Positions 8,225 through 16,759 of a stretch of 64,000 nucleotides of DNA are shown one piece after another. The first letter of the stretch is position 1; every line of letters begins with the position of its first letter. The position numbers and the translations under genes are program-made. The DNA is taken from positions 1-64,000 of the forward strand of contig NZ_FUWX01000013.1 of NCBI RefSeq assembly GCF_900167275.1, read 5' to 3'. This stretch comes from Cetobacterium ceti. GTDB taxonomy: Bacteria; Fusobacteriota; Fusobacteriia; Fusobacteriales; Fusobacteriaceae. The notes below the pieces were generated by a model. The model saw only the letters and a list, made by a program, of their open reading frames with translations. It was not told where the DNA came from and searched no databases.

Positions 8225-8881
8225 ATGGGGATAAAAATAATTAGAAAAAATATGAAAAATGTATATATAAAAATTGATGAAAAAGGAGATCTAATTGTAA
8301 GTGCTCCTTTGAATTTCTCTGAGAATAAAATATATGAATTATTAGAAAGTAGAAAAAAGATTATAGAAGAAAAATTAAAAAAAATAAAGATAAAAGAATA
8401 TAAGGATGGAGATGAAATATATTTTTTAGGGAAAAAATATATTTTGAAAATAAAAGAAATACCTGAAAAGGAAAATAAAGTTGAAATAGGCAATGATCAA
8501 ATTATTTTTTCTATGAAGGATAGTAATAATTTAGAAAAAAGAAAAAGGATTATTAAAAATTGGTATATGGAAGAAGGACAAAATATAATTATTCCATTAT
8601 TTGAAAAATATTTAAAGATTATAAAAAAAGATATCAATAGAGTTACTATAAAGGATTTAAAAAGTAAATGGGGTTCATGTAATCCTAGAACTAGAAATAT
8701 AAATTTAAATATGCAAATTTTTAGTAGACCTATTGAATTTGTTGAATATGTAATATTTCATGAATTGACTCATTTGCTCTATCCTCATCACCAAAAGGAA
8801 TTTTATGAATTTATAGAACAATATATGTGTAATTATAAAGAGATTATAAAGATAGGGAAATTAAATATGTATCAAATTTAA
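8225..8881 (+). CDS. YgjP-like (DUF45) M48-type metallopeptidase
   Basis: This 218-residue protein carries the zinc motif HELTH at residues 179-183, followed by YPHHQKEF, the YgjP/DUF45 arrangement in which a third His lies close downstream. The KDLKSKWGSCNPRTRNINLN block before it is the other family hallmark. The N-terminal half (about 100 residues) is Lys-rich and varies in the family. It is probably a cytoplasmic zinc protease or nuclease-associated protein; substrates are not established. The open frame extends back to a TTG at 8213, but GAGGAG at 8215-8220 points to the ATG at 8225. Confidence 0.85.
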   Translation: MGIKIIRKNMKNVYIKIDEKGDLIVSAPLNFSENKIYELLESRKKIIEEKLKKIKIKEYKDGDEIYFLGKKYILKIKEIPEKENKVEIGNDQIIFSMKDSNNLEKRKRIIKNWYMEEGQNIIIPLFEKYLKIIKKDINRVTIKDLKSKWGSCNPRTRNINLNMQIFSRPIEFVEYVIFHELTHLLYPHHQKEFYEFIEQYMCNYKEIIKIGKLNMYQI

Positions 8882-8967
8882 AATGAATCTATATAAAGTA
8901 AAATAAATATGCTATACTAAACTCTATAAAATCAGTTTTAGAACAAAGTTACTTAGGGGGTATCTTT

Positions 8968-9210
8968 ATGATGTATGAATTGAATAGAAACTTTATTAAT
9001 GAAAAAGATTTTCAAAACAGAATAGCACAGGGATTAGAAAAGTTAGAAATAGATTTTTACTGTGTTGATGGAAGAGATTTTATATGTACATTTCAAGATG
9101 GAAGAAAATTTATTTTTACTTTAATTGAAGTTAAAAATGGAATAGCTCTTTTAGATGTTGATCCAATAGAATTAACAGAGACAATTAAAGTTTTAAATTG
9201 CATAAATTAA
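8968..9210 (+). CDS. Conserved-looking hypothetical protein, 80 residues
   Basis: This is a small soluble protein with no recognised domain. It alternates charged and aromatic residues, with a likely beta-rich core (FICTFQDGRKFIFTLIEV, IALLDVDP). A strong TTAGGGGG lies upstream of two adjacent ATG codons at 8968 and 8971. An intrinsic terminator follows the stop, so it is its own unit or the end of one. No cysteines other than C31, C39 and C77 are present, and there is no signal peptide or membrane segment. Confidence 0.6.
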   Translation: MMYELNRNFINEKDFQNRIAQGLEKLEIDFYCVDGRDFICTFQDGRKFIFTLIEVKNGIALLDVDPIELTETIKVLNCIN

Positions 9211-9212
9211 TA

Positions 9213-9240
9213 AAGGGCGTAAAAGCCCTTATTTTTATTT
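9213..9240 (+). terminator. Intrinsic terminator
   Basis: AAGGGC (9213-9218) pairs with GCCCTT (9225-9230), followed by ATTTTTATTTT. It separates the 80-residue gene from the helicase. Confidence 0.85.
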
Positions 9241-9251
9241 TAGGAGAAAAA

Positions 9252-12008
9252 ATGATAAAAAATAAATTTTTAAGTAATAGTAATAATCAAAAAATTATTA
9301 TGAGTATAAGAGAGGAACTTTTAAATTGTGAGGAATTTATAATTTCAGTAGCTTTTATTACAGAAAGTGGATTGACTTTAATTTTAGAGCAATTAAAAGT
9401 TTTAGAAGAAAAAAATATAAAGGGAAAAATTTTAACTGGAGATTATTTAAATTTTACAGAACCAAAGGCTCTTGAAAGGCTTTTAAAATATAAAAATATT
9501 CAATTAAAAATGATAAAAAATGAAAATTTTCATGGAAAAGGATATTTTTTTAAAAAGAAAGATAGATGGAATTTGATAATCGGAAGTAGTAATTTAACAC
9601 AGGGTGCTCTAACAAAAAATTTAGAGTGGAATTTAATGGTTAATAGTCATAAAGAAGAAGAAGTGAGTAAAGCAATTTTAAATGAATTTAATGAAATTTT
9701 TTATAGACTAGAAAATTTGACTTTAAAAGACATTGAAGAATACAAAGAAAATTATATTATTACAAAAAACTATTTTAAAAATACTAAAATGATAAAAAAT
9801 AATAAAAAAGATATAAAACCTAATTTAATGCAGAAAAAAGCTCTTGAAAATCTAGAAAATTTAAGAAAAAATGGGAAAAATAAAGGTTTATTAATAAGTG
9901 CAACTGGAACAGGAAAAACATATTTAAGCGCTTTTCATGTAAAAGAAGTAAATCCCAAAAAAATATTGTTTATTGCTCATAGAAAAACTATTTTAAATTC
10001 TGCTAAAAAAACCTTTGAAAATATAATAAAAAATAAAAAAATGAATATTTATGATGGTAAAAATGAAAAAGAAGAATATTTATTTGCTATGGTTCAAACT
10101 TTAAACAAAGATGAGCATTTAAATAATTTTTCTAAAGATTATTTTGATTATATTATAATTGATGAAGTTCATCATAGCGGAGCTAAAACTTATCAGAAAA
10201 TAATAGAATATTTTAAACCTAAATTTTTTCTTGGAATGACAGCAACTCCAGAAAGAAATGACGATTTTGATATATATAAACTTTTTGACTATAATATAGC
10301 TTTTGAAATAAGACTTCACGATGCTTTAAAAGAAAATTTACTTTGTCCATTTCATTATTTTGGAATAAAGGATATTTCAATTGATGGAAAAATTTTAGAT
10401 GAAAAAGCCAATATTAAAGATTTGACTTTGGATAAAAGAGTAGAACATATTATAGAAAAAAGTAATTATTATGGTTATTCTGGAGATAAATTACATGGAT
10501 TGATATTTGTTTCTAAAAAGGAAGAAGCTCAAATACTTACTCAAAAGTTAAATGAAAAAGGGATCTCATCAAAAGCTTTATTAAGTGATGATAGTGATGA
10601 AATAAGGGAACAAGCTATTAAAGATTTAGAGAATGGGAAATTAAAGTTTTTATTAACTGTAGATATATTTAATGAGGGAGTAGATATTCCTTGTATAAAT
10701 CAAGTTATTCTATTAAGACCAACAGAGTCTGCTATTGTTTATGTTCAACAAATAGGAAGAGGATTAAGAAAAAATAAGAATAAAGATTATCTTGTAATTT
10801 TGGATTTTATTGGAAATTATGAACGGAATTTTTTGATTCCAGTTGGAATTTCACAAAATAATTCTTATGATAAGGATTATTTAAAAAGATTTTTAATAAA
10901 TGGAACAAATTTAATACCAGGGGAAAGTTCTATTACTTTTGAAAAAATAGTTCAAGAGCAAATATTTGAAAATATAAATAAAGCAATATTTAGTAATCGT
11001 AAAAATATAGAGCATGATTATAAATTATTAAAAAAACAATTGGGTAGAATTCCTTTTCTAAATGATTTTTTTGAAAAGAATTTTATAGAACCTAGTGTTA
11101 TTTTAAAATATAAGAAAACTTATGATGATATTTTACAATTATTTGAAAAAAAAGAAAATTTAGGAAATTTAAATAAAAATGAAAAAAATTATCTAGAGTT
11201 TTTATCAGTATTTTTCACTCCCAGTAAAAGAAGTTTTGAAATGGAGATTTTGAGTTATTTTATTTGGAATAAACATGGAAAATTAGAAAATATTCATAAG
11301 TTTTTAGAAAATAAATATAATAAAAATTTAAATATAGAATATATTGAAAATGCAATTTTCCATTTGAGTAAAGAAATTTTTACAAGTTTATCCACAATGA
11401 AAAAATATACTTCATTCATAGCGAAAAATGAAAATGAATATTTTTTAAATGAAGATTTTATAAATTCTATTGAAAATAATGATTACTTTAGAAAATTAAT
11501 TGAAGATCTTATTGTTTATAATAAAAATTATGCATTAAAATATTATAGAGAGGCTATGGAAGAAAGTATTATAAAGCATAAAGAATATACAAAACAAGAG
11601 GGATTTTGGTATTTAAATATGGATTATAATAATGGATATCAAGTTGGAGGATATACAATTTTTCATGAAGAAAAAAAAGTTTTATTATTTATAGGATTAG
11701 AAGATTCAGGAGAAGATTTTATTTATAAAAATAGATTATATTCTAAAAATACATTTAATTGGTTTTCTAAAAAAAATAGAGTTTTAAAAAGAAAAGGGGA
11801 ATATACAAAAGAAGGATTAATAGGAGAAAATTATTATACTTTAGAAGTTTTTATGAAAAAAAAATCTGGAGAAAATTTTTTTTATATGGGTCAAGTAGGA
11901 AAGGTTTTAGAAGCTATAGAACATGTAGATGAAAAAGTTATAGAATATAAATTGCAGTTAAAATATAATATAGAGAAAACTCTTTTTGAATATTTAAATA
12001 TTTATTGA
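9252..12008 (+). CDS. PLD-nuclease / superfamily 2 helicase / DUF3427 protein, probable modification-dependent (type IV) restriction enzyme
   Basis: This 918-residue protein has three modules. Residues 1-150 form a phospholipase-D-type nuclease: FHGKGYFF gives His94 and Lys96, and GSSNLTQGALTKNLEWN gives Asn114 and Glu125, the BfiI-like set. Residues about 190-530 are an SF2 helicase with ATGTGKT (217-223), DEVHH (304-308), MTATPER (329-335) and QIGRGLR (500-506). The remaining 390 residues match the DUF3427 type of C-terminus. This order is that of SauUSI, which cleaves DNA containing methylated cytosine; that function is inferred, not shown. The start is ATG 9252 with TAGGAG before it, not the longer frame. 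No methylase gene lies nearby, as expected for type IV. Confidence 0.8.
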   Translation: MIKNKFLSNSNNQKIIMSIREELLNCEEFIISVAFITESGLTLILEQLKVLEEKNIKGKILTGDYLNFTEPKALERLLKYKNIQLKMIKNENFHGKGYFFKKKDRWNLIIGSSNLTQGALTKNLEWNLMVNSHKEEEVSKAILNEFNEIFYRLENLTLKDIEEYKENYIITKNYFKNTKMIKNNKKDIKPNLMQKKALENLENLRKNGKNKGLLISATGTGKTYLSAFHVKEVNPKKILFIAHRKTILNSAKKTFENIIKNKKMNIYDGKNEKEEYLFAMVQTLNKDEHLNNFSKDYFDYIIIDEVHHSGAKTYQKIIEYFKPKFFLGMTATPERNDDFDIYKLFDYNIAFEIRLHDALKENLLCPFHYFGIKDISIDGKILDEKANIKDLTLDKRVEHIIEKSNYYGYSGDKLHGLIFVSKKEEAQILTQKLNEKGISSKALLSDDSDEIREQAIKDLENGKLKFLLTVDIFNEGVDIPCINQVILLRPTESAIVYVQQIGRGLRKNKNKDYLVILDFIGNYERNFLIPVGISQNNSYDKDYLKRFLINGTNLIPGESSITFEKIVQEQIFENINKAIFSNRKNIEHDYKLLKKQLGRIPFLNDFFEKNFIEPSVILKYKKTYDDILQLFEKKENLGNLNKNEKNYLEFLSVFFTPSKRSFEMEILSYFIWNKHGKLENIHKFLENKYNKNLNIEYIENAIFHLSKEIFTSLSTMKKYTSFIAKNENEYFLNEDFINSIENNDYFRKLIEDLIVYNKNYALKYYREAMEESIIKHKEYTKQEGFWYLNMDYNNGYQVGGYTIFHEEKKVLLFIGLEDSGEDFIYKNRLYSKNTFNWFSKKNRVLKRKGEYTKEGLIGENYYTLEVFMKKKSGENFFYMGQVGKVLEAIEHVDEKVIEYKLQLKYNIEKTLFEYLNIY

Positions 12009-12050
12009 AAATATGATAAAATATAAAAAATATGTTAAATAGGAGTTTAA

Positions 12051-12206
12051 ATGAGAAAATTAAGATTAATATCAAGGATAATAGGAGCTTTTGTTGGGTT
12101 CGGAGGAATAGTTTTAAAATATAATACTTTAGGAGTAATAATAGCTTGTGTAGTTTCTGTTGTAATTTCAGAATGTATTTGTGATATTGTTCAAAAGAAA
12201 AAATAA
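12051..12206 (+). CDS. 51-residue membrane protein
   Basis: AGGAG precedes the ATG by five bases. The product begins with a basic stretch (MRKLRLISRI) and has two hydrophobic segments (IGAFVGFGGIVL and VIIACVVSVVIS) ending in KKK. The size and pattern fit a small inner-membrane protein. Function is unknown. It lies 42 bases downstream of the helicase gene on the same strand and ends at a shared terminator hairpin. Confidence 0.55.
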   Translation: MRKLRLISRIIGAFVGFGGIVLKYNTLGVIIACVVSVVISECICDIVQKKK

Positions 12207-12239
12207 AGCGAAAGATAGGATAATCCTATCTTTGCTTTA
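12205..12239. terminator. Bidirectional terminator between the small membrane gene and sbcC
   Basis: AAAGATAGGA (12211-12220) pairs with TCCTATCTTT (12225-12234), with flanking AAAGC/GCTTT able to extend it around a bulge. The sbcC stop codon lies inside the right arm. Both sides are T-rich on the appropriate strand. Confidence 0.75.
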
Positions 12240-15237
12240 ATAATGTACCACGTTCTCCTGGAATAGGAGAAAAGACTTCAATTTTACGTATAATCCGTCG
12301 TTTTAACTCTTCTACATGGGTTATAATTCCAATATTTAAATTTTCTTCTTTTCTAATATCTTCAAGAGTTTCAATAATTTTATTTAAAAGATTTTCATCT
12401 AAGGTCCCAAATCCTTCATCTAAAAAGAAAAATTCTAAGTGAGTTTTTCCTTTTAACTGTAATTGATTAGAAAGAGCAAGAGCCAAAGATAAAGAAACTA
12501 TAAAAGTTTCCCCTCCCGAAAGAGTAGAACACTTTCTCTTAAAACCACTATTAAAAGCATCTACAACATAAAAATCACAATTATCATCAATATCAAGATT
12601 GTAACGACCTCGAGTTATATATTCAAGACGTAAACTAGCATTAGCAACTATAGCTTCTAATTTTCTTTTAGCTAAAAATTTTACAAATTTTCTTGCACCA
12701 ATCTTTTTTAATAATTCTTCAGCAATATAGAATTTTTCTTGAGCTTTTTTTTCTAAAAGTAAAATTTCTTTAATTTCATCCAAAATTTCATAAGCATTTT
12801 TTATATTGTTTTCAAGAATAGAAATTTCTTTTTTTAAAGAATCAATTTTTATTGTAAGATCTCTATCTTTTTCTATGAAAATTTTCCACTCTTCTTCTGA
12901 AATATCTCTATTATTTATGATTATTTTACAATTTTCAATAAGAGAAGTTAAACTAATTAATAAATTGTTGTAAGTTTCAATTTCTTTAGTAAAATCTATA
13001 ACTAAATTATTTTCAAGAATTGAATTTTTAACATCTTCAAGATTTATGAAATTATCATTTTTGATTTTAAATAAAAGTTCTTCATTTTGAATTTTGTAAT
13101 TTTTTTCAAATTCAATTAAATTTTGTTGAATGTTTTTAATATTACTGTTTATTTGAACTTTTTTCTTTTCTAAAATAGTAGAATCCTCGCTTAAACCAGT
13201 AATTTTTTTATTAATTTCTTCTAAAATTTTAGAAAATTTTTCAAAGTGAATTTCATCATTTTCCAATTTTTTCTTTTCTGCTATAAGAGTTTCAATTGTA
13301 AAATTTTCAAATTTATTCGTATAAGGTAAAAGTAAATTTTTTGTATTGGTGAGATTTTCTTGAATAATATTAATTTTTTCATTATTTTTTTCTAATTTTT
13401 CAGTAAAAAAATTCATTTTTTTTGGGATTTCTTTTAAATTAGTTTCTAAAGAAATTATTTCTTTTTCTAATTTTTCTTTTTCTTTTAGAAAATTTTCAAA
13501 TAAAATTCTATTTTCTTCTAATAAATTTTCTTTTAAATTTAATAAATTTTTTATTTTTTCAAGGGGATTTTCATCTAAAAAGTTATTAATTTCTTTTATT
13601 TGATTTTCTAAATAAAATAATTTTTCAGAAAATTGTATTAATTTTTTAGATAAATTCTCTTTTTCTAATTCCAATGATTTTAATTGAGTTTTATCAATTT
13701 CTAAAACTTCATTTAATGTACTATTAGGATGATGAATACTTCCACAAAGAGGACAAGGTTCTCCCTCTTTTAAATTTTTTTTAAGTAAAGATAAAACCAT
13801 ATCTTCGTTATTTTTATTGATTATGTTAATTTCATTTTCTATAATAATAAATTTTTTTTGAATTTCATTTTTTTCTTTAGAGACAATAGTAATTTCACGT
13901 TCAAGAGTTTCTTTATTAATTTTTTTATCATTAATACTATTTAATTGAATTTTTAAATTTTCAATTTCTAAAGAAATTTTTTGAATAGTATTGTTATCTA
14001 TAGCAGGTAAATTTTTTAAATTTTCATTTAAAATCGATAGATTTTCTTTTAAAGAAATACTATACTGTTGTAAATTAATCATCTCAGTTTCATATTCACT
14101 ATTTTCTTTAATATAATTTTTTAAAAAATCTTCTTTATCTTTTATTGAAATTAATAAATTTAATAAATTTGATATATCTCTTAGGTTTTTATTTTGAAAA
14201 TTTAAATTTTTTAAAGAGATTTCTATTTTCTTTTTCTCTGACTCTAAATTAGTTGAAAGATTATTTAAATTTAAAATATCTTTATATATTTTTTCTTTTT
14301 CAATTGATTCCTTTTCTAAAGAAATTTTTAAGTTATAAATTGTTTTTAAATCTTTATCTAAATAATTAATATTATCGATGTAATAAAAAGCTTTATTATG
14401 TTTTTCAAGTTTATTTTTTAAAATATTTATTCTTTCTTTTTTTTCTAAAAGAAGCTTCTTTTCTTCTTGAAGTTTCTTTAATTGAGAAATATTTTCTTTT
14501 AAAATTTTAACTTCTGATAATTGGTTGTCAAAAGATTCTTTTTCTTTTATTAAATCCTTTAACATATTTTTAGAAGCTTCAAGAATTTTTTTGTCCGATT
14601 CTATAGAATCTAAATCAACATCGCCCTTTCCGATTCTTTGATTTTTAAATTTTTCAAGTTCTTCTTTCCAATAATTTTTTTCTCTAGTAACTTTATCTTG
14701 AAGATCTTTTCCATATTTTTCTAGAGCAAAGATATTTTCAAGCATTTCCATTTTTTCAACACCACGAAGTTTTAAAAATTCATTGAATTTCCCTTGAGGT
14801 AAGACTACTGATCTCATGAAGTCTTTAGGAGAAATTCCAAATTCTTCGTTTATTTTACTTTCAACTTCTTTGATTTTACTAGCAATTATATCTCCATTTT
14901 TTATAAGAATTGGATTTGCAGGTTTTATTTCATTTTTAGAATTTTTTTTATAAATTCTGGTTACTTCAAAAATATCTTCTCCAAGAGAAAATTTAAAATA
15001 TACTCTTAAAATTTTTGATAAAGTATTTAAAGAAGACTCAATTTTATCTCCATTATCATTTGTTCTAGGAATTTGATTAAATAGAGCGAAAATCATACCA
15101 TCTAAAATAGAACTTTTTCCACTTCCAGTTTCTCCAAAAATTCCAAACAAACCATATTCAGATAATTTTTCAAAATCTATAGTTTGTTTTTCTTGAAAAC
15201 TTTGTAATCCTTCAATTTCTAATAATATAGGTTTCAT
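12226..15237 (-). CDS. sbcC: SbcC/Rad50-type exonuclease ATPase subunit
   Basis: This 1003-residue SMC-like protein pairs with SbcD to process DNA ends, hairpins and palindromes. The N-terminal Walker A is GETGSGKSS (35-43), and the Q-loop is VVLPQGKF (near 144-151). Long coiled coils flank the zinc hook CPLC (Cys495 and Cys498) at the centre, where two molecules join. The C-terminal signature STLSGGETF and Walker B FFFLDEGFGTLD complete the ATPase. Its ATG shares one base with the sbcD stop (TAATG), so the two are translationally coupled. The size matches the family. Confidence 0.96.
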   Translation of the reverse strand: MKPILLEIEGLQSFQEKQTIDFEKLSEYGLFGIFGETGSGKSSILDGMIFALFNQIPRTNDNGDKIESSLNTLSKILRVYFKFSLGEDIFEVTRIYKKNSKNEIKPANPILIKNGDIIASKIKEVESKINEEFGISPKDFMRSVVLPQGKFNEFLKLRGVEKMEMLENIFALEKYGKDLQDKVTREKNYWKEELEKFKNQRIGKGDVDLDSIESDKKILEASKNMLKDLIKEKESFDNQLSEVKILKENISQLKKLQEEKKLLLEKKERINILKNKLEKHNKAFYYIDNINYLDKDLKTIYNLKISLEKESIEKEKIYKDILNLNNLSTNLESEKKKIEISLKNLNFQNKNLRDISNLLNLLISIKDKEDFLKNYIKENSEYETEMINLQQYSISLKENLSILNENLKNLPAIDNNTIQKISLEIENLKIQLNSINDKKINKETLEREITIVSKEKNEIQKKFIIIENEINIINKNNEDMVLSLLKKNLKEGEPCPLCGSIHHPNSTLNEVLEIDKTQLKSLELEKENLSKKLIQFSEKLFYLENQIKEINNFLDENPLEKIKNLLNLKENLLEENRILFENFLKEKEKLEKEIISLETNLKEIPKKMNFFTEKLEKNNEKINIIQENLTNTKNLLLPYTNKFENFTIETLIAEKKKLENDEIHFEKFSKILEEINKKITGLSEDSTILEKKKVQINSNIKNIQQNLIEFEKNYKIQNEELLFKIKNDNFINLEDVKNSILENNLVIDFTKEIETYNNLLISLTSLIENCKIIINNRDISEEEWKIFIEKDRDLTIKIDSLKKEISILENNIKNAYEILDEIKEILLLEKKAQEKFYIAEELLKKIGARKFVKFLAKRKLEAIVANASLRLEYITRGRYNLDIDDNCDFYVVDAFNSGFKRKCSTLSGGETFIVSLSLALALSNQLQLKGKTHLEFFFLDEGFGTLDENLLNKIIETLEDIRKEENLNIGIITHVEELKRRIIRKIEVFSPIPGERGTLLKQR

Positions 15238-16400
15238 TAATTTTCCTCCTCTATTAATTTTGAAAAGAGTTCTATTAGTTCATTTTGAGGTTGGGAACTT
15301 TCCTCTTGTTTACAAAATTCTATAAAAATATCTTTAATATTATCAGATTCTAAAGAGAAACTTTTACAAGATGTATGTTTACAATTAATAATAGGGATAA
15401 TTTCAACAATGTTTTTATTTTCTTTTATTTTTCGAACTTCAGAATTTTTAAGATATCTATTATCAATAATTTTTAAATATACCCATTGATTGATATTTTT
15501 TAACTCTTCACTTTTTTCAATTGCTTCTTCACAGGAATAAACTGTATATTCTTTGATAGGTTTATAATTTTCCAATTGAATTTCTTTAATAATAGATTCT
15601 TTGTTAAATTCAACATCAACTAACAAAATTTTTTTCTGATGTTTAGCTTCTGTAGAACGAAATTCAATAGGAGAGCCGCAATAATAGGCATTTTTATTTT
15701 TAAAAGCCATAGGTTTATGTACATGACCTAGGGCTATATAATTAACATCAGGTAAATCTTTGGGATTTACAGCCATAGCACCCCCTAATTCAATAGCTTT
15801 TTCTTCCCCACTTTCTGAGGATCCAATTAAAAAAAGATGAGACATAATAATAGTTGGAATATTTTCTTTATTATAGGCAATACCAGTTTGTAAAATTTCT
15901 CCAATTCTTTTTGAAAAATTATTATTTTCAAAGGTTTCATTTAAAGTTGTTTCATTTGGATAGGGCAGAGAATATAAATATAGTTTTTTGTTATTTATAT
16001 TTATAAATATTCCCCCTTCACAAGAATCTTCAATGAAAAAATTACCATATTTTCCTGGTGGAATTATTTCAAAAGGTTTTGTATATATAATAATGCCTAA
16101 TTCTTTTGCTAAAGGATTTCCTGCACTTAATCTTTTGGGATTATCATGATTCCCAGGAATTATAATAATTGCTCTATTTCCGTTTTTAGAAAGATTTTTA
16201 ATAGTTTTAAAAAATAATTGTTCTGCCTCAGCAGGTGGATTTACAGAGTCAAAAATATCTCCAGCAATTAAAATTATATCAGGATTTTCATTGTCATTTA
16301 TTTTTTCTAATATCTCTATAAATTTTTCATGTTCTTCTATTCTCCCATGACCTTCTATTTTTTTACCAAGATGCCAGTCAGAGGTATGTAATATTTTCAC
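15237..16400 (-). CDS. sbcD: SbcD/Mre11-type exonuclease subunit
   Basis: This 387-residue calcineurin-fold nuclease binds two Mn ions. Phosphoesterase motifs are in order: DWHLG (residue 8 onward), GDIFD, GNHD, SHLF and GHVHKP. It forms the nuclease half of the SbcCD complex that opens hairpin ends and protein-blocked breaks. The start codon is GTG at 16400, with GGAGG six bases upstream. It is the first gene of the sbcDC operon, divergent from speF. Confidence 0.96.
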   Translation of the reverse strand: MKILHTSDWHLGKKIEGHGRIEEHEKFIEILEKINDNENPDIILIAGDIFDSVNPPAEAEQLFFKTIKNLSKNGNRAIIIIPGNHDNPKRLSAGNPLAKELGIIIYTKPFEIIPPGKYGNFFIEDSCEGGIFININNKKLYLYSLPYPNETTLNETFENNNFSKRIGEILQTGIAYNKENIPTIIMSHLFLIGSSESGEEKAIELGGAMAVNPKDLPDVNYIALGHVHKPMAFKNKNAYYCGSPIEFRSTEAKHQKKILLVDVEFNKESIIKEIQLENYKPIKEYTVYSCEEAIEKSEELKNINQWVYLKIIDNRYLKNSEVRKIKENKNIVEIIPIINCKHTSCKSFSLESDNIKDIFIEFCKQEESSQPQNELIELFSKLIEEEN

Positions 16401-16450
16401 TATTTTCCTCCTTAATTATTTTATTCATTATAAGTATATTATAGGAGTGA

Positions 16451-16484
16451 ATAAAAATAAAATAAATTTTTATTTTATTTTTAT
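16451..16484. repeat. 34-bp A/T-only palindrome in the sbcD-speF intergenic region
   Basis: A perfect 16-bp inverted repeat (16451-16466 with 16469-16484) is separated by two bases and made only of A and T. It sits in a 359-base divergent intergenic region. The rest of that region holds the sbcD and speF promoters and no open frame. It may be a cruciform or simply low-complexity DNA. Confidence 0.4.
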
Positions 16485-16666
16485 AAAAAAATTGACAAAA
16501 ATATAACTTAAATATTTACGGATAAAAATATAATTTAAAACTTTTTTAAGAAATAGATATAAAATAATATATTTTGTAGATGAATATATATCAAATATAT
16601 GTATGCAATAAATTCTATTTAAATGTTTCATTATCGACATATAGTGCTATTTCAAAACATGGAATA

Positions 16667-16696
16667 TTGACAGAGTTTATTTGGTTGTGTTATAGT
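16667..16696 (+). promoter_or_regulatory. Sigma-70 promoter of speF-potE
   Basis: TTGACA (16667-16672) is followed after 18 bp by TATAGT (16691-16696), about 63 bases before the speF ATG. No leader open frame of the speFL kind is found between this promoter and speF. Confidence 0.7.
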
Positions 16697-16759
16697 TGAA
16701 AAGAAGGACAAAATATTTTATTTTTAATTTTTAGTAGAATATTAAAATACGAGGATATC

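Noticed and set aside
8161-8493. 110-codon minus-strand frame opposite the YgjP gene
   Set aside because: It consists of Phe/Ile-rich translation typical of antisense A+T-rich coding DNA and overlaps the rubredoxin terminator.
9198-9251. Longer N-terminus for the PLD-helicase
   Set aside because: The extra 18 codons overlap the preceding gene and its terminator hairpin; TAGGAG before ATG 9252 gives the better start.
16492-16534. Second speF promoter (TTGACA at 16492 with TATAAT at 16529)
   Set aside because: The spacing is about 31 bp, far from functional.
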